Assembly: GCA_019638475.1 (NCBI GenBank)
Contig: JAHBTR010000002.1
Span: forward strand, 496,001-560,000
Source of the DNA: Chitinophagaceae bacterium
Lineage (GTDB): Bacteria; Bacteroidota; Bacteroidia; Chitinophagales; Chitinophagaceae
DNA length: 64,000 nt
Reading direction: 5' to 3'
Positions 25,139-33,044 of the stretch are shown piece after piece. The position numbers and the translations under genes are program-made. Below the pieces are notes generated by a model, which was given only the letters and a program-made list of their open reading frames with translations, had not been told where the DNA came from and did no database searches. Position 1 is the stretch's first letter, and each line of letters begins with the position of its first letter.

Positions 25139-27160
25139 ATGAAAAAGATATTTTTATTACTAACTATTGCTACTATCACACTTAATGCATCTGCACAAGT
25201 AGTGTACGATTACATTAAAGCTGCTGATGCTTATTACCAAAAAGCAGATTATAATTCTGCTGCTGAGTATTATGAAAAATACATTAACAGTGCTAATAAA
25301 AAAATAAAAACAGATGCTTTTGACCCCTATACTGTTAATACACTAACTAAACAACAAAAAGTAGCTGTAAGTAACTATCAGCAAGCTGTATATAAAGCAG
25401 CAGAATGTTACAGACATCTTAACTATCATGTAAAAGCAGAGCCTTATTATGCTCAAGCTACTAAATTTGATAGCACTCAATTTCCATTAGCGTATTATTG
25501 GCATGGAAAAACTTTAAGAGCATTAGCAAATTACGATGCTGCCGAAACTGCACTTACAACTTTTATTTCTCAAGGTCAAGGTGGTAGCGATTATATTGAT
25601 GATGCAAACAGAGAAATTAAAAACCTTAAATTTATAAAAGCACAACTTGCTAAAAATGATTTACACTTATATAAAGTAAACAAATCTGGAGGCATCAATA
25701 CACCAGGTGCTAACTATGCACCAAGCAAAGTAAATGATAATACCTATTTATTTACTTCTACAAGACCAGATAGTGGTTCTGCAAAAAATGATGTTTATAC
25801 CAACAGAATTTATACTGCAACATATTCAGATGGCGTATTAAACGAAGTGAAAAAAACAGTCATTCCTCAACCAGCCTATACACATCAAGGAGTAGTTTCA
25901 GTAACACCCAATGGCAATATCATGTATTTAACACGTTGGACTATTGCTGGAGCTAAAAAATCAGCAGCAATATATAGTAGTAAAAAAGCCAATAATGGAT
26001 GGGGTGAACCAACTTTATTAGATAGTACTATCAACGTTTCAGGTGCTAATACACAACAACCTTTTGTAATGCCTGATGGAAGGGCTTTATTATTTTCTAG
26101 TGATAGAAGTGGCGGAGTAGGAGGTTTTGACTTATGGTATGTTCAATTAGATAAAGAAGGAAATGTAATATCTGGAACTGTATCAAACATGGGTTCAAAC
26201 ATTAATACAAAATTTGATGAACAAGCTCCTTATTATCATACACCTTCAGGAACTTTAGTTTTCTCCAGTAATGGATATGTAGGAATGGGTGGTTATGATT
26301 TTTATGCAAGTAAAGGAACTGTCAATAATTGGTCTGCACCAGAAAACTTGGGTTATCCTTTAAACTCAATAAAAGATGATATTTATTTTTCTTCAAATGG
26401 TGGAGCAAAAAATATTTTAGGCGATGTAATGTTTAGCTCAGATAGAGAAAGTGCTTGCTGTTTAGATATGTTTACATTATCTAAAGAAAGACCAATAAAA
26501 CAAATTGCTGGTATAGTGGTTGATTGTGAAACCAATGAACCAATTAATGGAGCTAATGTAGAAGTAAAAGGTTCTTCTTATAATACAGTAGCATCAAGCA
26601 CTACAGGCTCTGATGGTTCTTATAGTTTTACTATTGAAGATTTTGACAATTTTACTTCATCTGCATCTGCCGAAGGTTATAATGCTAATAGTGTTACAAC
26701 TGCTGGTATAACTGATGATATGATTGTAAACCAAACACTTAATGTTTTGTGTTTACAAAAAATTCCACCACCACCTCCAGAAACACCACCTGCTGTAGAT
26801 ACAGTAGTAGTAATGGATAATATTTATTTTGCTTTTAATAAAGCAGACCTTTTACCTGAATCTCATGCTGCATTAGATGAACAAATTGTATCTATGATGA
26901 ACAAATATCCTACAATGGTGATAGAAATTGGAGGACATACAGATAGTCAAGGTAGCGATGACTACAACTTAACATTATCAAAAGCTAGAGCAGAATCAGT
27001 TAAAAAATATTTAGTAGGAAAAGGTATTGAAGCATCTCGTATGGAAGCTGTAGGTTATGGAGAATCTAAACCAATAGCACCAAACTCAATTAATGGTAAA
27101 GATAATCCTGAAGGACGTAAGAAAAATAGAAGAACAGAATTTAAAGTATTGCATTACTAA
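25139..27160 (+). CDS. PorE-like protein: TPR, beta-propeller, CRD and OmpA C-terminal domain
   Basis: 673 residues. After a signal peptide (MKKIFLLLTIATITLNASAQ), residues about 20-175 are TPR-like helices (YIKAADAYYQKADYNSAAEYYEKY). Residues about 180-450 hold PD40/WD40-like repeats (LFTSTRPDSGSAKNDVYTN; LLFSSDRSGGVGGFDLWYV; LVFSSNGYVGMGGYDFY). A carboxypeptidase-regulatory-like domain (about 460-535) and a PPPPPE linker follow. The OmpA peptidoglycan-binding domain (about 555-673) shows IYFAFNKADLLPESHAALDEQ and GHTDSQGSDDYNLTLSKARAESV. This order equals that of PorE, which anchors the type IX machinery to peptidoglycan. It closes the surface island and is followed by a strong terminator. 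Confidence 0.9.
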   Translation: MKKIFLLLTIATITLNASAQVVYDYIKAADAYYQKADYNSAAEYYEKYINSANKKIKTDAFDPYTVNTLTKQQKVAVSNYQQAVYKAAECYRHLNYHVKAEPYYAQATKFDSTQFPLAYYWHGKTLRALANYDAAETALTTFISQGQGGSDYIDDANREIKNLKFIKAQLAKNDLHLYKVNKSGGINTPGANYAPSKVNDNTYLFTSTRPDSGSAKNDVYTNRIYTATYSDGVLNEVKKTVIPQPAYTHQGVVSVTPNGNIMYLTRWTIAGAKKSAAIYSSKKANNGWGEPTLLDSTINVSGANTQQPFVMPDGRALLFSSDRSGGVGGFDLWYVQLDKEGNVISGTVSNMGSNINTKFDEQAPYYHTPSGTLVFSSNGYVGMGGYDFYASKGTVNNWSAPENLGYPLNSIKDDIYFSSNGGAKNILGDVMFSSDRESACCLDMFTLSKERPIKQIAGIVVDCETNEPINGANVEVKGSSYNTVASSTTGSDGSYSFTIEDFDNFTSSASAEGYNANSVTTAGITDDMIVNQTLNVLCLQKIPPPPPETPPAVDTVVVMDNIYFAFNKADLLPESHAALDEQIVSMMNKYPTMVIEIGGHTDSQGSDDYNLTLSKARAESVKKYLVGKGIEASRMEAVGYGESKPIAPNSINGKDNPEGRKKNRRTEFKVLHY

Positions 27161-27180
27161 ACTATAAAACATCAATACAA

Positions 27181-27212
27181 AAAACAGGCTGTCATTTTTG
27201 ACAGCCTGTTTT
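27181..27212 (+). terminator. Terminator after the PorE-like gene
   Basis: A perfect 14-bp stem (27181-27194 with 27199-27212; core CAGGCTGTCA/TGACAGCCTG) with a TTTT loop lies 20 bases after the stop codon. Runs of A before and T after the core make it likely to work in both directions. Confidence 0.85.
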
Positions 27213-27283
27213 GTAATATAGTAGCAAGCAAATAAACACTTAGGTATAAACTCGTATAAATCGTAACACAAACTAATATAAAG

Positions 27284-27319
27284 TACAAAAGCAGCTACCT
27301 TATTGTAACTGCTTTTGTA
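27284..27319 (-). terminator. Hairpin just 3' of tRNA-Arg
   Basis: TACAAAAGCAG (27284-27294) pairs perfectly with CTGCTTTTGTA (27309-27319), a few bases beyond the 3' end of the minus-strand tRNA. There is no long U-tract after it, so processing or termination are both possible. Confidence 0.5.
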
Positions 27320-27323
27320 TTTG

Positions 27324-27397
27324 TGACCCCGTCAGGATTCAAACCTGAAACCTTTTGATCCGTAGTCAAATGCTCTATTCAGTTGAGCTACGGGGCC
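27324..27397 (-). tRNA. tRNA-Arg (anticodon ACG)
   Basis: The minus strand folds into a complete cloverleaf of 74 bases. The acceptor stem GGCCCCG pairs with CGGGGTC (one G-U), with discriminator A and no encoded CCA. The anticodon stem TTTGA/TCAAA encloses the loop CTACGGA, giving anticodon ACG, which reads Arg CGN codons after A-to-I editing. The T arm contains the TTCGA-like TTTGAAT loop with a TCAGG/CCTGA stem. Confidence 0.95.
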
Positions 27398-27509
27398 TCT
27401 TTTTATTTAATGCTGCAAATATAAGTCTGCACTTTTAATATGCAAAGTTTTTAAATACAAACAACTAAGACTAAGTTCAACTATCAAGTGCAACAGCTTT
27501 CATTATTCT

Positions 27510-27546
27510 AAAAATAAAAAACCGATTGAGTGTTATTCAATCGGTT
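27510..27546 (-). terminator. Terminator of rpsT
   Basis: AACCGATTGA (27520-27529) pairs perfectly with TCAATCGGTT (27537-27546). Read on the minus strand, the hairpin is followed by TTTTTTATTTTT, a classical rho-independent terminator 28 bases after the rpsT stop. Confidence 0.9.
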
Positions 27547-27574
27547 GTAAAATATGATTATAGCTTATAAAGTA

Positions 27575-27823
27575 TTAAGCAGATTTTCTTTTTGCTAATT
27601 TACTTTTTAAGTTAGAAGCTTTATTTTTATGAATAACACCACGTTTTGCCAATTTATCTATCATAGATACTACAGAAGGCATTTTATCTTCATAAGCAGA
27701 CTTATCTGTTAAGGCTTTTAAATCTCTGATAGCATTACGTGTAGTTTTGCCATAATATTTATTTCTGTCTCTTCTTTTTGCTGCTTGACGGGTGTCTTTT
27801 TTCGTAGCCTTATGGTTTGCCAT
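27575..27823 (-). CDS. rpsT: 30S ribosomal protein S20
   Basis: 82 residues, the normal S20 size. [30 protein letters not shown] is the basic helical N-terminus that binds 16S rRNA, and [27 protein letters not shown] is the conserved C-terminal helix pair. It is a single-gene unit with its own -7 box (27850-27857) and terminator. Confidence 0.97.
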   Translation of the reverse strand: MANHKATKKDTRQAAKRRDRNKYYGKTTRNAIRDLKALTDKSAYEDKMPSVVSMIDKLAKRGVIHKNKASNLKSKLAKRKSA

Positions 27824-27849
27824 ATTTCTTTTTATTTTTATAAGGATTG

Positions 27850-27857
27850 CAAAGGTA
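27850..27857 (-). promoter_or_regulatory. -7 promoter box of rpsT
   Basis: TACCTTTG on the minus strand is a perfect TAnnTTTG box. If the start site is about 4-5 bases beyond it, the leader is about 22 bases. No clear -33 TTG is seen at the right distance. Confidence 0.6.
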
Positions 27858-28039
27858 AGAGTGTTTTATGAAAAATTGAAATCTTTTAGTAAAAAATATT
27901 AAAAAATTTGTAGGCTTTTTAGCAAAAGGGTTAATCTTTCCATATTAACCATATTCACTAACCTTTACTATCAATAAAAAATGAATATGTGAAATAGGTA
28001 GTTCATCATTTCCTTTTATCATTATTTCATACAGAAATA

Positions 28040-29311
28040 TTACTTTAAAATTTTTTCTAACACTTCTAATTTTCCATCAATCTTATGTGTAATAGGAAGT
28101 CCTAACATATTGGCTATTAATGGATAAACATGTACGTTTTCAAAATTTTGTAGAGTATATTTTTCTTTAAATAATGGTCCCCAAGCATAAAAAGTTGCTT
28201 GCATTTCGGGTAGTGAATTATCAAAACCATGTGCTCCCATAGGTGGCTTTCTGTTATTAAAACTAAAACCTTTTGGAGGTGCTATAGGTGTTAAAACTAT
28301 ATCACCAATTCTGTTGTACCAATCATCTTCTACTCCATAATGCCATTCTGCTGGAATATCTTTTTTTAAGAAAACACGATAATCTTTTGCTTCTTTTTGC
28401 AACTCATTATAAAGTGGTTCTATATATTGTTCATCTTTTGCATAATAATGAACTGTTGTATTACCATAAGTCATTTTAAATTGAGCTGTATCTGCTTTTA
28501 CAGAAATTTTAATAGGATTTTCTATATCCATATTTGCCATTCCATGGTCAGACAGAAAAATAAAATTGATGGGTAAATTTGTTTGCATACAAGCATTGTA
28601 TAGCTTACTCATAGATTCATCAATAAACTGAACTGCTTGTTCTGTTTCTTTAGCATCAACACCATATTTATGTTCTGCATGGTCAACTTCTGGAAAATAA
28701 AAAGTAATTAAATGTGGTCTAATGCTATCTGGCAGTTGTAACCATTCTTTTACAATACTAATTCTTCTGTCAATAGGAATAACTTCATTGTAATTAAAAT
28801 AATAAGAAGGATGCACACCTTGAATATTGGCTTCTGAGCCTACCCAATAAAAAGAAGCACTCATTAACTGATTATTTTCAGCCAAAGCCCAAATAGGTAC
28901 ACCACCATACCAAGAAGCATCACTTACAGCTTTTCTGTTACCAATTCTATATACTTGTTGTCTTTCTTTGCTATAAAAAGTATTATCTACAATGCCATGA
29001 TGTGCAGGATATAAACCTGTAACAATAGAGTAATGATTAGGAAAAGTAAGTGATGGAAATGAAGGTTTCATAGAAGTAGCTTTTATGCCTTCATTACTCA
29101 TTTTTTTTAAAAATGTAGCATTATATTTTTCTGCTAAATCATATCTAAAACCATCGGCAGAAATTAAAATAATATAAGGTTTGTTGTATTGAGAAGGAGC
29201 ATTTTTACGTCCATCAATTTTATACTGTGTTGTATCTTGAGCATGAATACTTAATGAAGACAAAAAGATGCTAACACATACAATAAATCTTTTAAAAAAA
29301 TACTGATACAT
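28040..29311 (-). CDS. Ectonucleotide pyrophosphatase/phosphodiesterase family protein (alkaline phosphatase superfamily)
   Basis: 423 residues with signal peptide (MYQYFFKRFIVCVSIFLSSLSIHAQ). Metal and catalytic motifs appear in order: ILISADGFRYDL (Asp), KPSFPSLTFPNHYSIVTGL (nucleophile Thr), FPEVDHAEHKYG (Asp and His), FLSDHGMANM (Asp-His), and MGAHGFDNSL (His). This is the type I phosphodiesterase / nucleotide pyrophosphatase pattern with two zinc ions. It should be periplasmic or surface-exposed and cleave phosphodiester or pyrophosphate bonds of nucleotides or lipids. It stands alone; a TACTTTCG near-match to the -7 box lies about 18 bases upstream of the ATG. Confidence 0.9.
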   Translation of the reverse strand: MYQYFFKRFIVCVSIFLSSLSIHAQDTTQYKIDGRKNAPSQYNKPYIILISADGFRYDLAEKYNATFLKKMSNEGIKATSMKPSFPSLTFPNHYSIVTGLYPAHHGIVDNTFYSKERQQVYRIGNRKAVSDASWYGGVPIWALAENNQLMSASFYWVGSEANIQGVHPSYYFNYNEVIPIDRRISIVKEWLQLPDSIRPHLITFYFPEVDHAEHKYGVDAKETEQAVQFIDESMSKLYNACMQTNLPINFIFLSDHGMANMDIENPIKISVKADTAQFKMTYGNTTVHYYAKDEQYIEPLYNELQKEAKDYRVFLKKDIPAEWHYGVEDDWYNRIGDIVLTPIAPPKGFSFNNRKPPMGAHGFDNSLPEMQATFYAWGPLFKEKYTLQNFENVHVYPLIANMLGLPITHKIDGKLEVLEKILK

Positions 29312-29465
29312 AGGTTACTTATTTTTTACGAAAGTAATCATTTGTAAGTTCAGGGAATAAGTATAATTTTTTAGTAACCATTAGAATTTGAGGCTGATAA
29401 ATTTAATTTTCCCAAATTAGTTAATAAATGAGCTGTATGTCTTAATATTCACATAGCATATTACT

Positions 29466-29473
29466 TATGTTTG
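29466..29473 (+). promoter_or_regulatory. -7 promoter box of the DUF2269 gene
   Basis: TATGTTTG is a perfect TAnnTTTG box, 30 bases before the ATG at 29504. The leader would be about 26 bases. It likely drives the three-gene plus-strand unit ending at 31347. Confidence 0.55.
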
Positions 29474-29503
29474 CACAGCAAATAAATAAAGTAAATAAGC
29501 CTG

Positions 29504-29956
29504 ATGACATTTTATCAATTTCTTGTCTTAATTCATGTGCTTTCTGCTATTTTAGGTATGGGACCTGGTTTTATAATGATATATGTTGTTACAAAAGCAA
29601 CTAATATGACAGAGTTAAGACATGCCTATTTAATCAGAAATAGATTGCATGTTTTTGTAATGGTAGGAGGAACATTGTTGTTATTATCTGGCTTAGCAAT
29701 GGGATTGATAAATACCATTTTATTTAGTGCAAAATGGTATGTTATTAGTTTAGTTTTATTTATCATAGCGTTAGCATTTGGACCTATTATTTTATCGCCA
29801 TTGGCTAAACCTATCAAACAATTATTAAAAAATAATGCACAAGAAAAAATACCAGAAGAATATTATCCATTAGCCAAGAAATTATTTTTTTATGAACGTA
29901 TAGAAAATATAATTTTTATTACCATTATTGTATTAATGATTTTAAAACCATTTTAA
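29504..29956 (+). CDS. DUF2269 family integral membrane protein
   Basis: 150 residues with four hydrophobic segments (about 5-28, 48-70, 77-100, 130-150). FLVLIHVLSAILGMGPGF contains the conserved His of the first helix, and RLHVFVMVGGTLLLLSG a second. This is the DUF2269 pattern, a small four-helix membrane family of unknown function whose conserved histidines could hold heme. It opens a plus-strand unit with a DUF2249 protein (27-base gap) and a methyltransferase, facing the nitric-oxide-type operon. Confidence 0.75.
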   Translation: MTFYQFLVLIHVLSAILGMGPGFIMIYVVTKATNMTELRHAYLIRNRLHVFVMVGGTLLLLSGLAMGLINTILFSAKWYVISLVLFIIALAFGPIILSPLAKPIKQLLKNNAQEKIPEEYYPLAKKLFFYERIENIIFITIIVLMILKPF

Positions 29957-29983
29957 TAAACTTATAAAAACAAATTGAACAAT

Positions 29984-30745
29984 ATGGAACAAACAATGAA
30001 CCCAAAAGAAGTATTAGATGTAAGAGTATTGATACCTATTAAACGACATGAATTGCTGATACAACTTTTTAAAGACTTACCAGTAGGAGAGAGTTTTACT
30101 TTTATTAATGACCATGACCCTATACCATTATTTTATGAGTTTAGGTCTATTTATGGAGATGTGGTAGGTTGGGAATATTTGAATAGAGGTGGTAGAGAAT
30201 GGACAGTAAAAGTAACACGTACAGAAGCATCTGAAGGAAGAGAATTTACTGATATTTCTACACTATTAGATTTGAGAAAAGCAGATAAAAAAGAATGGAA
30301 GCAAATTGTTTTTCATAGATATGGTATGATGGAAGAAAATACTACTATGGAACTTATTTCAAAAAAAGACCCTGTAGAAATTCATGGCATTTTTGTTAAT
30401 AAATTTGAAGGCAGACATTCTTGGGTATATAAAAAGAAAGAAGCAGATGAATATGTTATTCACATTACTAAAAAAGATACAAGTGGCTTAGGAGATACAG
30501 GCTATTCTGTAGTAAATGAATTTGATATTCGTCCTTATCCACCAACAGAAAGACATGAAATGTTTTACAAAGCATTTGCTGATATTCAGGCAGGAGAAGC
30601 ATTTGAATTTATTAATGACCACGACCCTAAGCCATTATATTATCAAATGGAAGCAGAAAGTAAAGAACCTTTTAGATGGGAATATATTGAGAAAGGACCA
30701 GATGTTTGGAAAGTAAGAGTTATAAAAACAAAAAGTGAATCTTAA
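29984..30745 (+). CDS. Tandem DUF2249 protein (two canonical copies, one degenerate between)
   Basis: 253 residues from the ATG at 29984 (an upstream TTG would add three). Copy 1 (about 12-80) has LPVGESFTFINDHDPIPLFYEF and GWEYLNRGG. Copy 3 (about 180-250) has IQAGEAFEFINDHDPKPLYYQM and RWEYIEKGPDVWKVRV. The middle part (about 95-165) keeps the size and the DLR start but has SKKDPVEIHGIF where the others have NDHDP, so it looks like a decayed copy. DUF2249 domains are repeatedly found with hemerythrin/RIC proteins and NO or redox genes; their chemistry is not established. The stop codon overlaps the next start (TAATG). Confidence 0.85.
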   Translation: MEQTMNPKEVLDVRVLIPIKRHELLIQLFKDLPVGESFTFINDHDPIPLFYEFRSIYGDVVGWEYLNRGGREWTVKVTRTEASEGREFTDISTLLDLRKADKKEWKQIVFHRYGMMEENTTMELISKKDPVEIHGIFVNKFEGRHSWVYKKKEADEYVIHITKKDTSGLGDTGYSVVNEFDIRPYPPTERHEMFYKAFADIQAGEAFEFINDHDPKPLYYQMEAESKEPFRWEYIEKGPDVWKVRVIKTKSES

Positions 30746-31347
30746 TGGATAATAAACATTATGCAAATGAATTAGATGCTTCTTTTTGGAATGAAAGATG
30801 GATAAATAAACAAACAGGATGGGATGTTGGTTATGCTACACCACCCATTACAGAATTTATGAAGCAGTATGAAAATAAACATGCTGCAATACTTATTCCA
30901 GGTTGTGGCAATGCTTATGAAGCTGAATTTTTAATAGCTAATGGGTTTACCAATATTACACTTTTAGATATAGCCGAAGAAGCTGTAAAAAGTCTTACAG
31001 AAAAATTTCAATCATCTACTCAGATAAATATTGTATGCGATGATTTTTTTCATCATCAAAAAAAATATGATGTAATTATTGAGCAAACTTTTTTCTGTGC
31101 CCAAGTATTAGAAAGGAGAGAAGAGTATATAAAAAAAGTACACTCTTTATTAAATAACAATGGTCAATTAATAGGTGTTTTGTTTGGAATAACTTTTGAA
31201 AAAGAAGGACCACCTTTTGGAGGAGATATAATAACATATCAACAACTGTTTGAGCCTTATTTTAGTATAAAAACAATGGAGCCTTGTTATAACAGCATTG
31301 CACCAAGAGCAGGTGCAGAAATATTTATTCACCTGATAAGAAAATAA
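30745..31347 (+). CDS. TPMT-family SAM-dependent methyltransferase
   Basis: 200 residues. FWNERWINKQTGWDVGYATPP is the thiopurine-methyltransferase-type N-terminus. AAILIPGCGNAYEAEFLIANG is the SAM-binding motif I; LLDIAEEAV is the acidic strand-2 end; IIEQTFFCAQVLERREEYI and GPPFGG follow as in TPMT (PF05724). Such enzymes methylate S, Se, Te or halide acceptors; here the substrate is open. Its ATG shares one base with the stop of the DUF2249 gene, implying translational coupling and a shared function. Confidence 0.85.
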   Translation: MDNKHYANELDASFWNERWINKQTGWDVGYATPPITEFMKQYENKHAAILIPGCGNAYEAEFLIANGFTNITLLDIAEEAVKSLTEKFQSSTQINIVCDDFFHHQKKYDVIIEQTFFCAQVLERREEYIKKVHSLLNNNGQLIGVLFGITFEKEGPPFGGDIITYQQLFEPYFSIKTMEPCYNSIAPRAGAEIFIHLIRK

Positions 31348-31363
31348 ACATCAGCAATAAACT

Positions 31364-31762
31364 TTATTTATCTAAAGCTGCAACAGATAGTAGAAAAAAA
31401 CTTTCTGTTGTAGCTTGTACACTATGTGAAATTTTTGGTTGCAATGCAATCATTTGCCCTTTTGTAAGAGAAACAGTTTCTTTATCTGTAATAAATTGTA
31501 TAGTACCTTTTAATACTTGAACACTAATAATAGCATTGGTAGTATGTTTTTTTAATACAGCATTTTTGTGCATACCAATTAAAACAATACGCAAACTATC
31601 AGACTTGAAAATGGTAATAGAGTTATGACTACTTTCTTGCCATGTAGCTTCAGTTTTAATTTGCTCTATAAATTTATTCAAATCCATTTCTACCAAAGGT
31701 GCATTAAGCACTCTATCTCCTTGTGGGCGTAGTGGTGTTGCATCGTTTGATTTGTATTCCAT
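31364..31762 (-). CDS. Small cupin domain protein
   Basis: 132 residues. A central beta-barrel is indicated by SDSLRIVLIGMHKNAVLKKHTTNAIISVQVLKGTIQFI and LTKGQMIALQPKISHSVQA. The usual first-motif HxH is reduced (KKHTTN), so metal binding may differ. Function unknown. It is 11 bases downstream of the ArsC-like gene, in the same orientation, and converges with the methyltransferase gene. Confidence 0.7.
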   Translation of the reverse strand: MEYKSNDATPLRPQGDRVLNAPLVEMDLNKFIEQIKTEATWQESSHNSITIFKSDSLRIVLIGMHKNAVLKKHTTNAIISVQVLKGTIQFITDKETVSLTKGQMIALQPKISHSVQATTESFFLLSVAALDK

Positions 31763-31773
31763 AAAAATATTTT

Positions 31774-32121
31774 TTATTTAATTAAATCTTTTATCAATGT
31801 TGGAGGTCTTCCAATTACTGCTTTATCGCCTCTTACAACAATTGGTCGTTCTATAAGTATAGGGTCTTGTATCATAGCTTCAATCCATTGTTTTTTGGTA
31901 AGTTTTTTCCCTTCATATTTTTCTTTAAATATGGGCTCTTTTTTTCTGATAATATCTAAGGGTTTTACTTTTAATAGTTTCAATAAGTTCTCTAATTCTT
32001 TGTAAGTAGGGGGTTCTATTAAATAATTTTTAATAACAACATCTTCGCCTATTTCTTCTAAAACGCAAAGTCCTTCTCTACTTTTTGAACATTGTGGGTT
32101 ATGGTAAATAATTGTTTTCAA
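31774..32121 (-). CDS. ArsC/Spx-family arsenate reductase-like protein (TTG start)
   Basis: 115 residues, thioredoxin-like ArsC fold. HNPQCSKSREGLCVLEE holds the catalytic Cys11 in the CxxS form typical of glutaredoxin-dependent ArsC proteins, and PIVVRGDKAVIGRPP is the conserved C-terminal loop with the arsenate-binding Arg. The only sensible start is TTG at 32121, because an in-frame TAG lies two codons upstream and no ATG precedes the NPQC motif. No arsenic transport or ArsR gene is nearby, so YffB-like roles unrelated to arsenic are equally possible. A 9-bp-arm dyad lies about 115 bases upstream. Confidence 0.8.
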   Translation of the reverse strand: MKTIIYHNPQCSKSREGLCVLEEIGEDVVIKNYLIEPPTYKELENLLKLLKVKPLDIIRKKEPIFKEKYEGKKLTKKQWIEAMIQDPILIERPIVVRGDKAVIGRPPTLIKDLIK

Positions 32122-32233
32122 TTTCTACAATTTTTATTTAAAGTATAATAGCAGTAAAGTTATTGAAATTATACGAATTTGATTTCTAAAATAAACTACT
32201 CTTTTTCCGTATAATACCGATGCTATAGTTGTT

Positions 32234-32254
32234 TAGACCAATGAAATTGGTCTA
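32234..32254. promoter_or_regulatory. Perfect 9-bp-arm dyad between the Rrf2 and ArsC-like genes
   Basis: TAGACCAAT (32234-32242) and ATTGGTCTA (32246-32254) are separated by GAA. It lies 20 bases beyond the rrf2 stop and upstream of the ArsC-like gene. No U-tract follows on either strand, so an operator is more likely than a terminator. Confidence 0.45.
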
Positions 32255-32274
32255 TTACAAATATGCTTTCGGTA

Positions 32275-32706
32275 TTAATCCATTAAAAAAGCCAATCCTT
32301 CATTTACTGCACCATACAAATCTTTTACCTTTTTTTGTTTGAAAATATTTTCAATTAAATTACGTGCTTCTTTGTATTCATTATGAATAGGGCATGGGTG
32401 TGTTTCTGAACATTTGCTTAATCCTAAACCACATTTTTTAAAAACATTTTTTCCTTCAATCGTTTCTACAATATTAAAAATAGGTTGTTCTAATTGTTCA
32501 TGGCTTAAATAAAAACCTCCTGTAGGACCTTTTAAACTATTAATTATTTTTTGTTTTACAAGTGTTTGCAAAGTTTTGCCAACAGTGTGTTCACTGGCAT
32601 TGATGTGTTCTGAAATTTCTTTTATACTGGCTTTATCTCCAGTTGTAGATTTTACAGACAGATATATAACAGCTTTTATAGCAGTTTTACAAGTTTGACT
32701 TAGCAT
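32275..32706 (-). CDS. Rrf2-family transcriptional regulator with three conserved cysteines
   Basis: 143 residues. MLSQTCKTAIKAVIYLSVKS and SIKEISEHINASEHTVGKTLQTLVKQKII form the winged-helix DNA-binding domain, with LKGPTGGFYLSH as the wing. A C-x6-C-x5-C cluster (KKCGLGLSKCSETHPCPIH) lies where IscR and NsrR bind an Fe-S cluster. This suggests an NO- or redox-sensing repressor. It is the last gene of the RIC operon (5-base gap after the DUF59 gene), so it may autoregulate through the dyad at 36778-36799. Spacing differs slightly from the C-x5-C-x5-C of IscR. Confidence 0.88.
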   Translation of the reverse strand: MLSQTCKTAIKAVIYLSVKSTTGDKASIKEISEHINASEHTVGKTLQTLVKQKIINSLKGPTGGFYLSHEQLEQPIFNIVETIEGKNVFKKCGLGLSKCSETHPCPIHNEYKEARNLIENIFKQKKVKDLYGAVNEGLAFLMD

Positions 32707-32711
32707 AATAA

Positions 32712-33044
32712 TTAATGACCTAAAAATTCTCTTCCTTCTGGAGATATTTTAGAAAAATCCCAAGGAGGTTCAAAAGTTAAATTAACATTGATTTGCCATT
32801 CAGGAAAAGCATTACTTAATGCTTGTGTAATATTGCTTTGTATGCTTTCTCCCATTGGGCAAAATTGTGTAGTAAGTGTCATTTGAGTATCTATCTTTTT
32901 TTCATTACTATCAAAATCTAACTGATAGATTAAACCTAAATCTACTACATTTAATCCTATTTCTGGGTCATCTACTTCATACAATCCTATCAAAGCAAAA
33001 TTGCATCTTTCAGTATCATTGGTTATAATATTATTTACACTCAT
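32712..33044 (-). CDS. DUF59 / MIP18 family iron-sulfur assembly protein
   Basis: 110 residues. VDDPEIGLNVVDLGLIYQLDFD is the DUF59 signature and LTTQFCPMGESI contains the conserved reactive Cys. FEPPWDFSKISPEGREFLG is a tail seen in the PaaD/SufT-like subgroup. These proteins help deliver or repair Fe-S clusters. Its start overlaps the stop of the membrane-protein gene by 4 bases (33041-33044), so the two are translationally coupled. Confidence 0.88.
   Translation of the reverse strand: MSVNNIITNDTERCNFALIGLYEVDDPEIGLNVVDLGLIYQLDFDSNEKKIDTQMTLTTQFCPMGESIQSNITQALSNAFPEWQINVNLTFEPPWDFSKISPEGREFLGH

Noticed and set aside
30745..31347. Methyltransferase as part of a restriction-modification or defence system
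   Set aside because: Its motifs are of the small-molecule TPMT family; no DNA-methylase motif IV or nuclease gene is present.
31774..32121. Arsenic-resistance operon
   Set aside because: Only a single ArsC-fold protein is present; no ArsR, ArsB/Acr3 or ArsM gene lies nearby.
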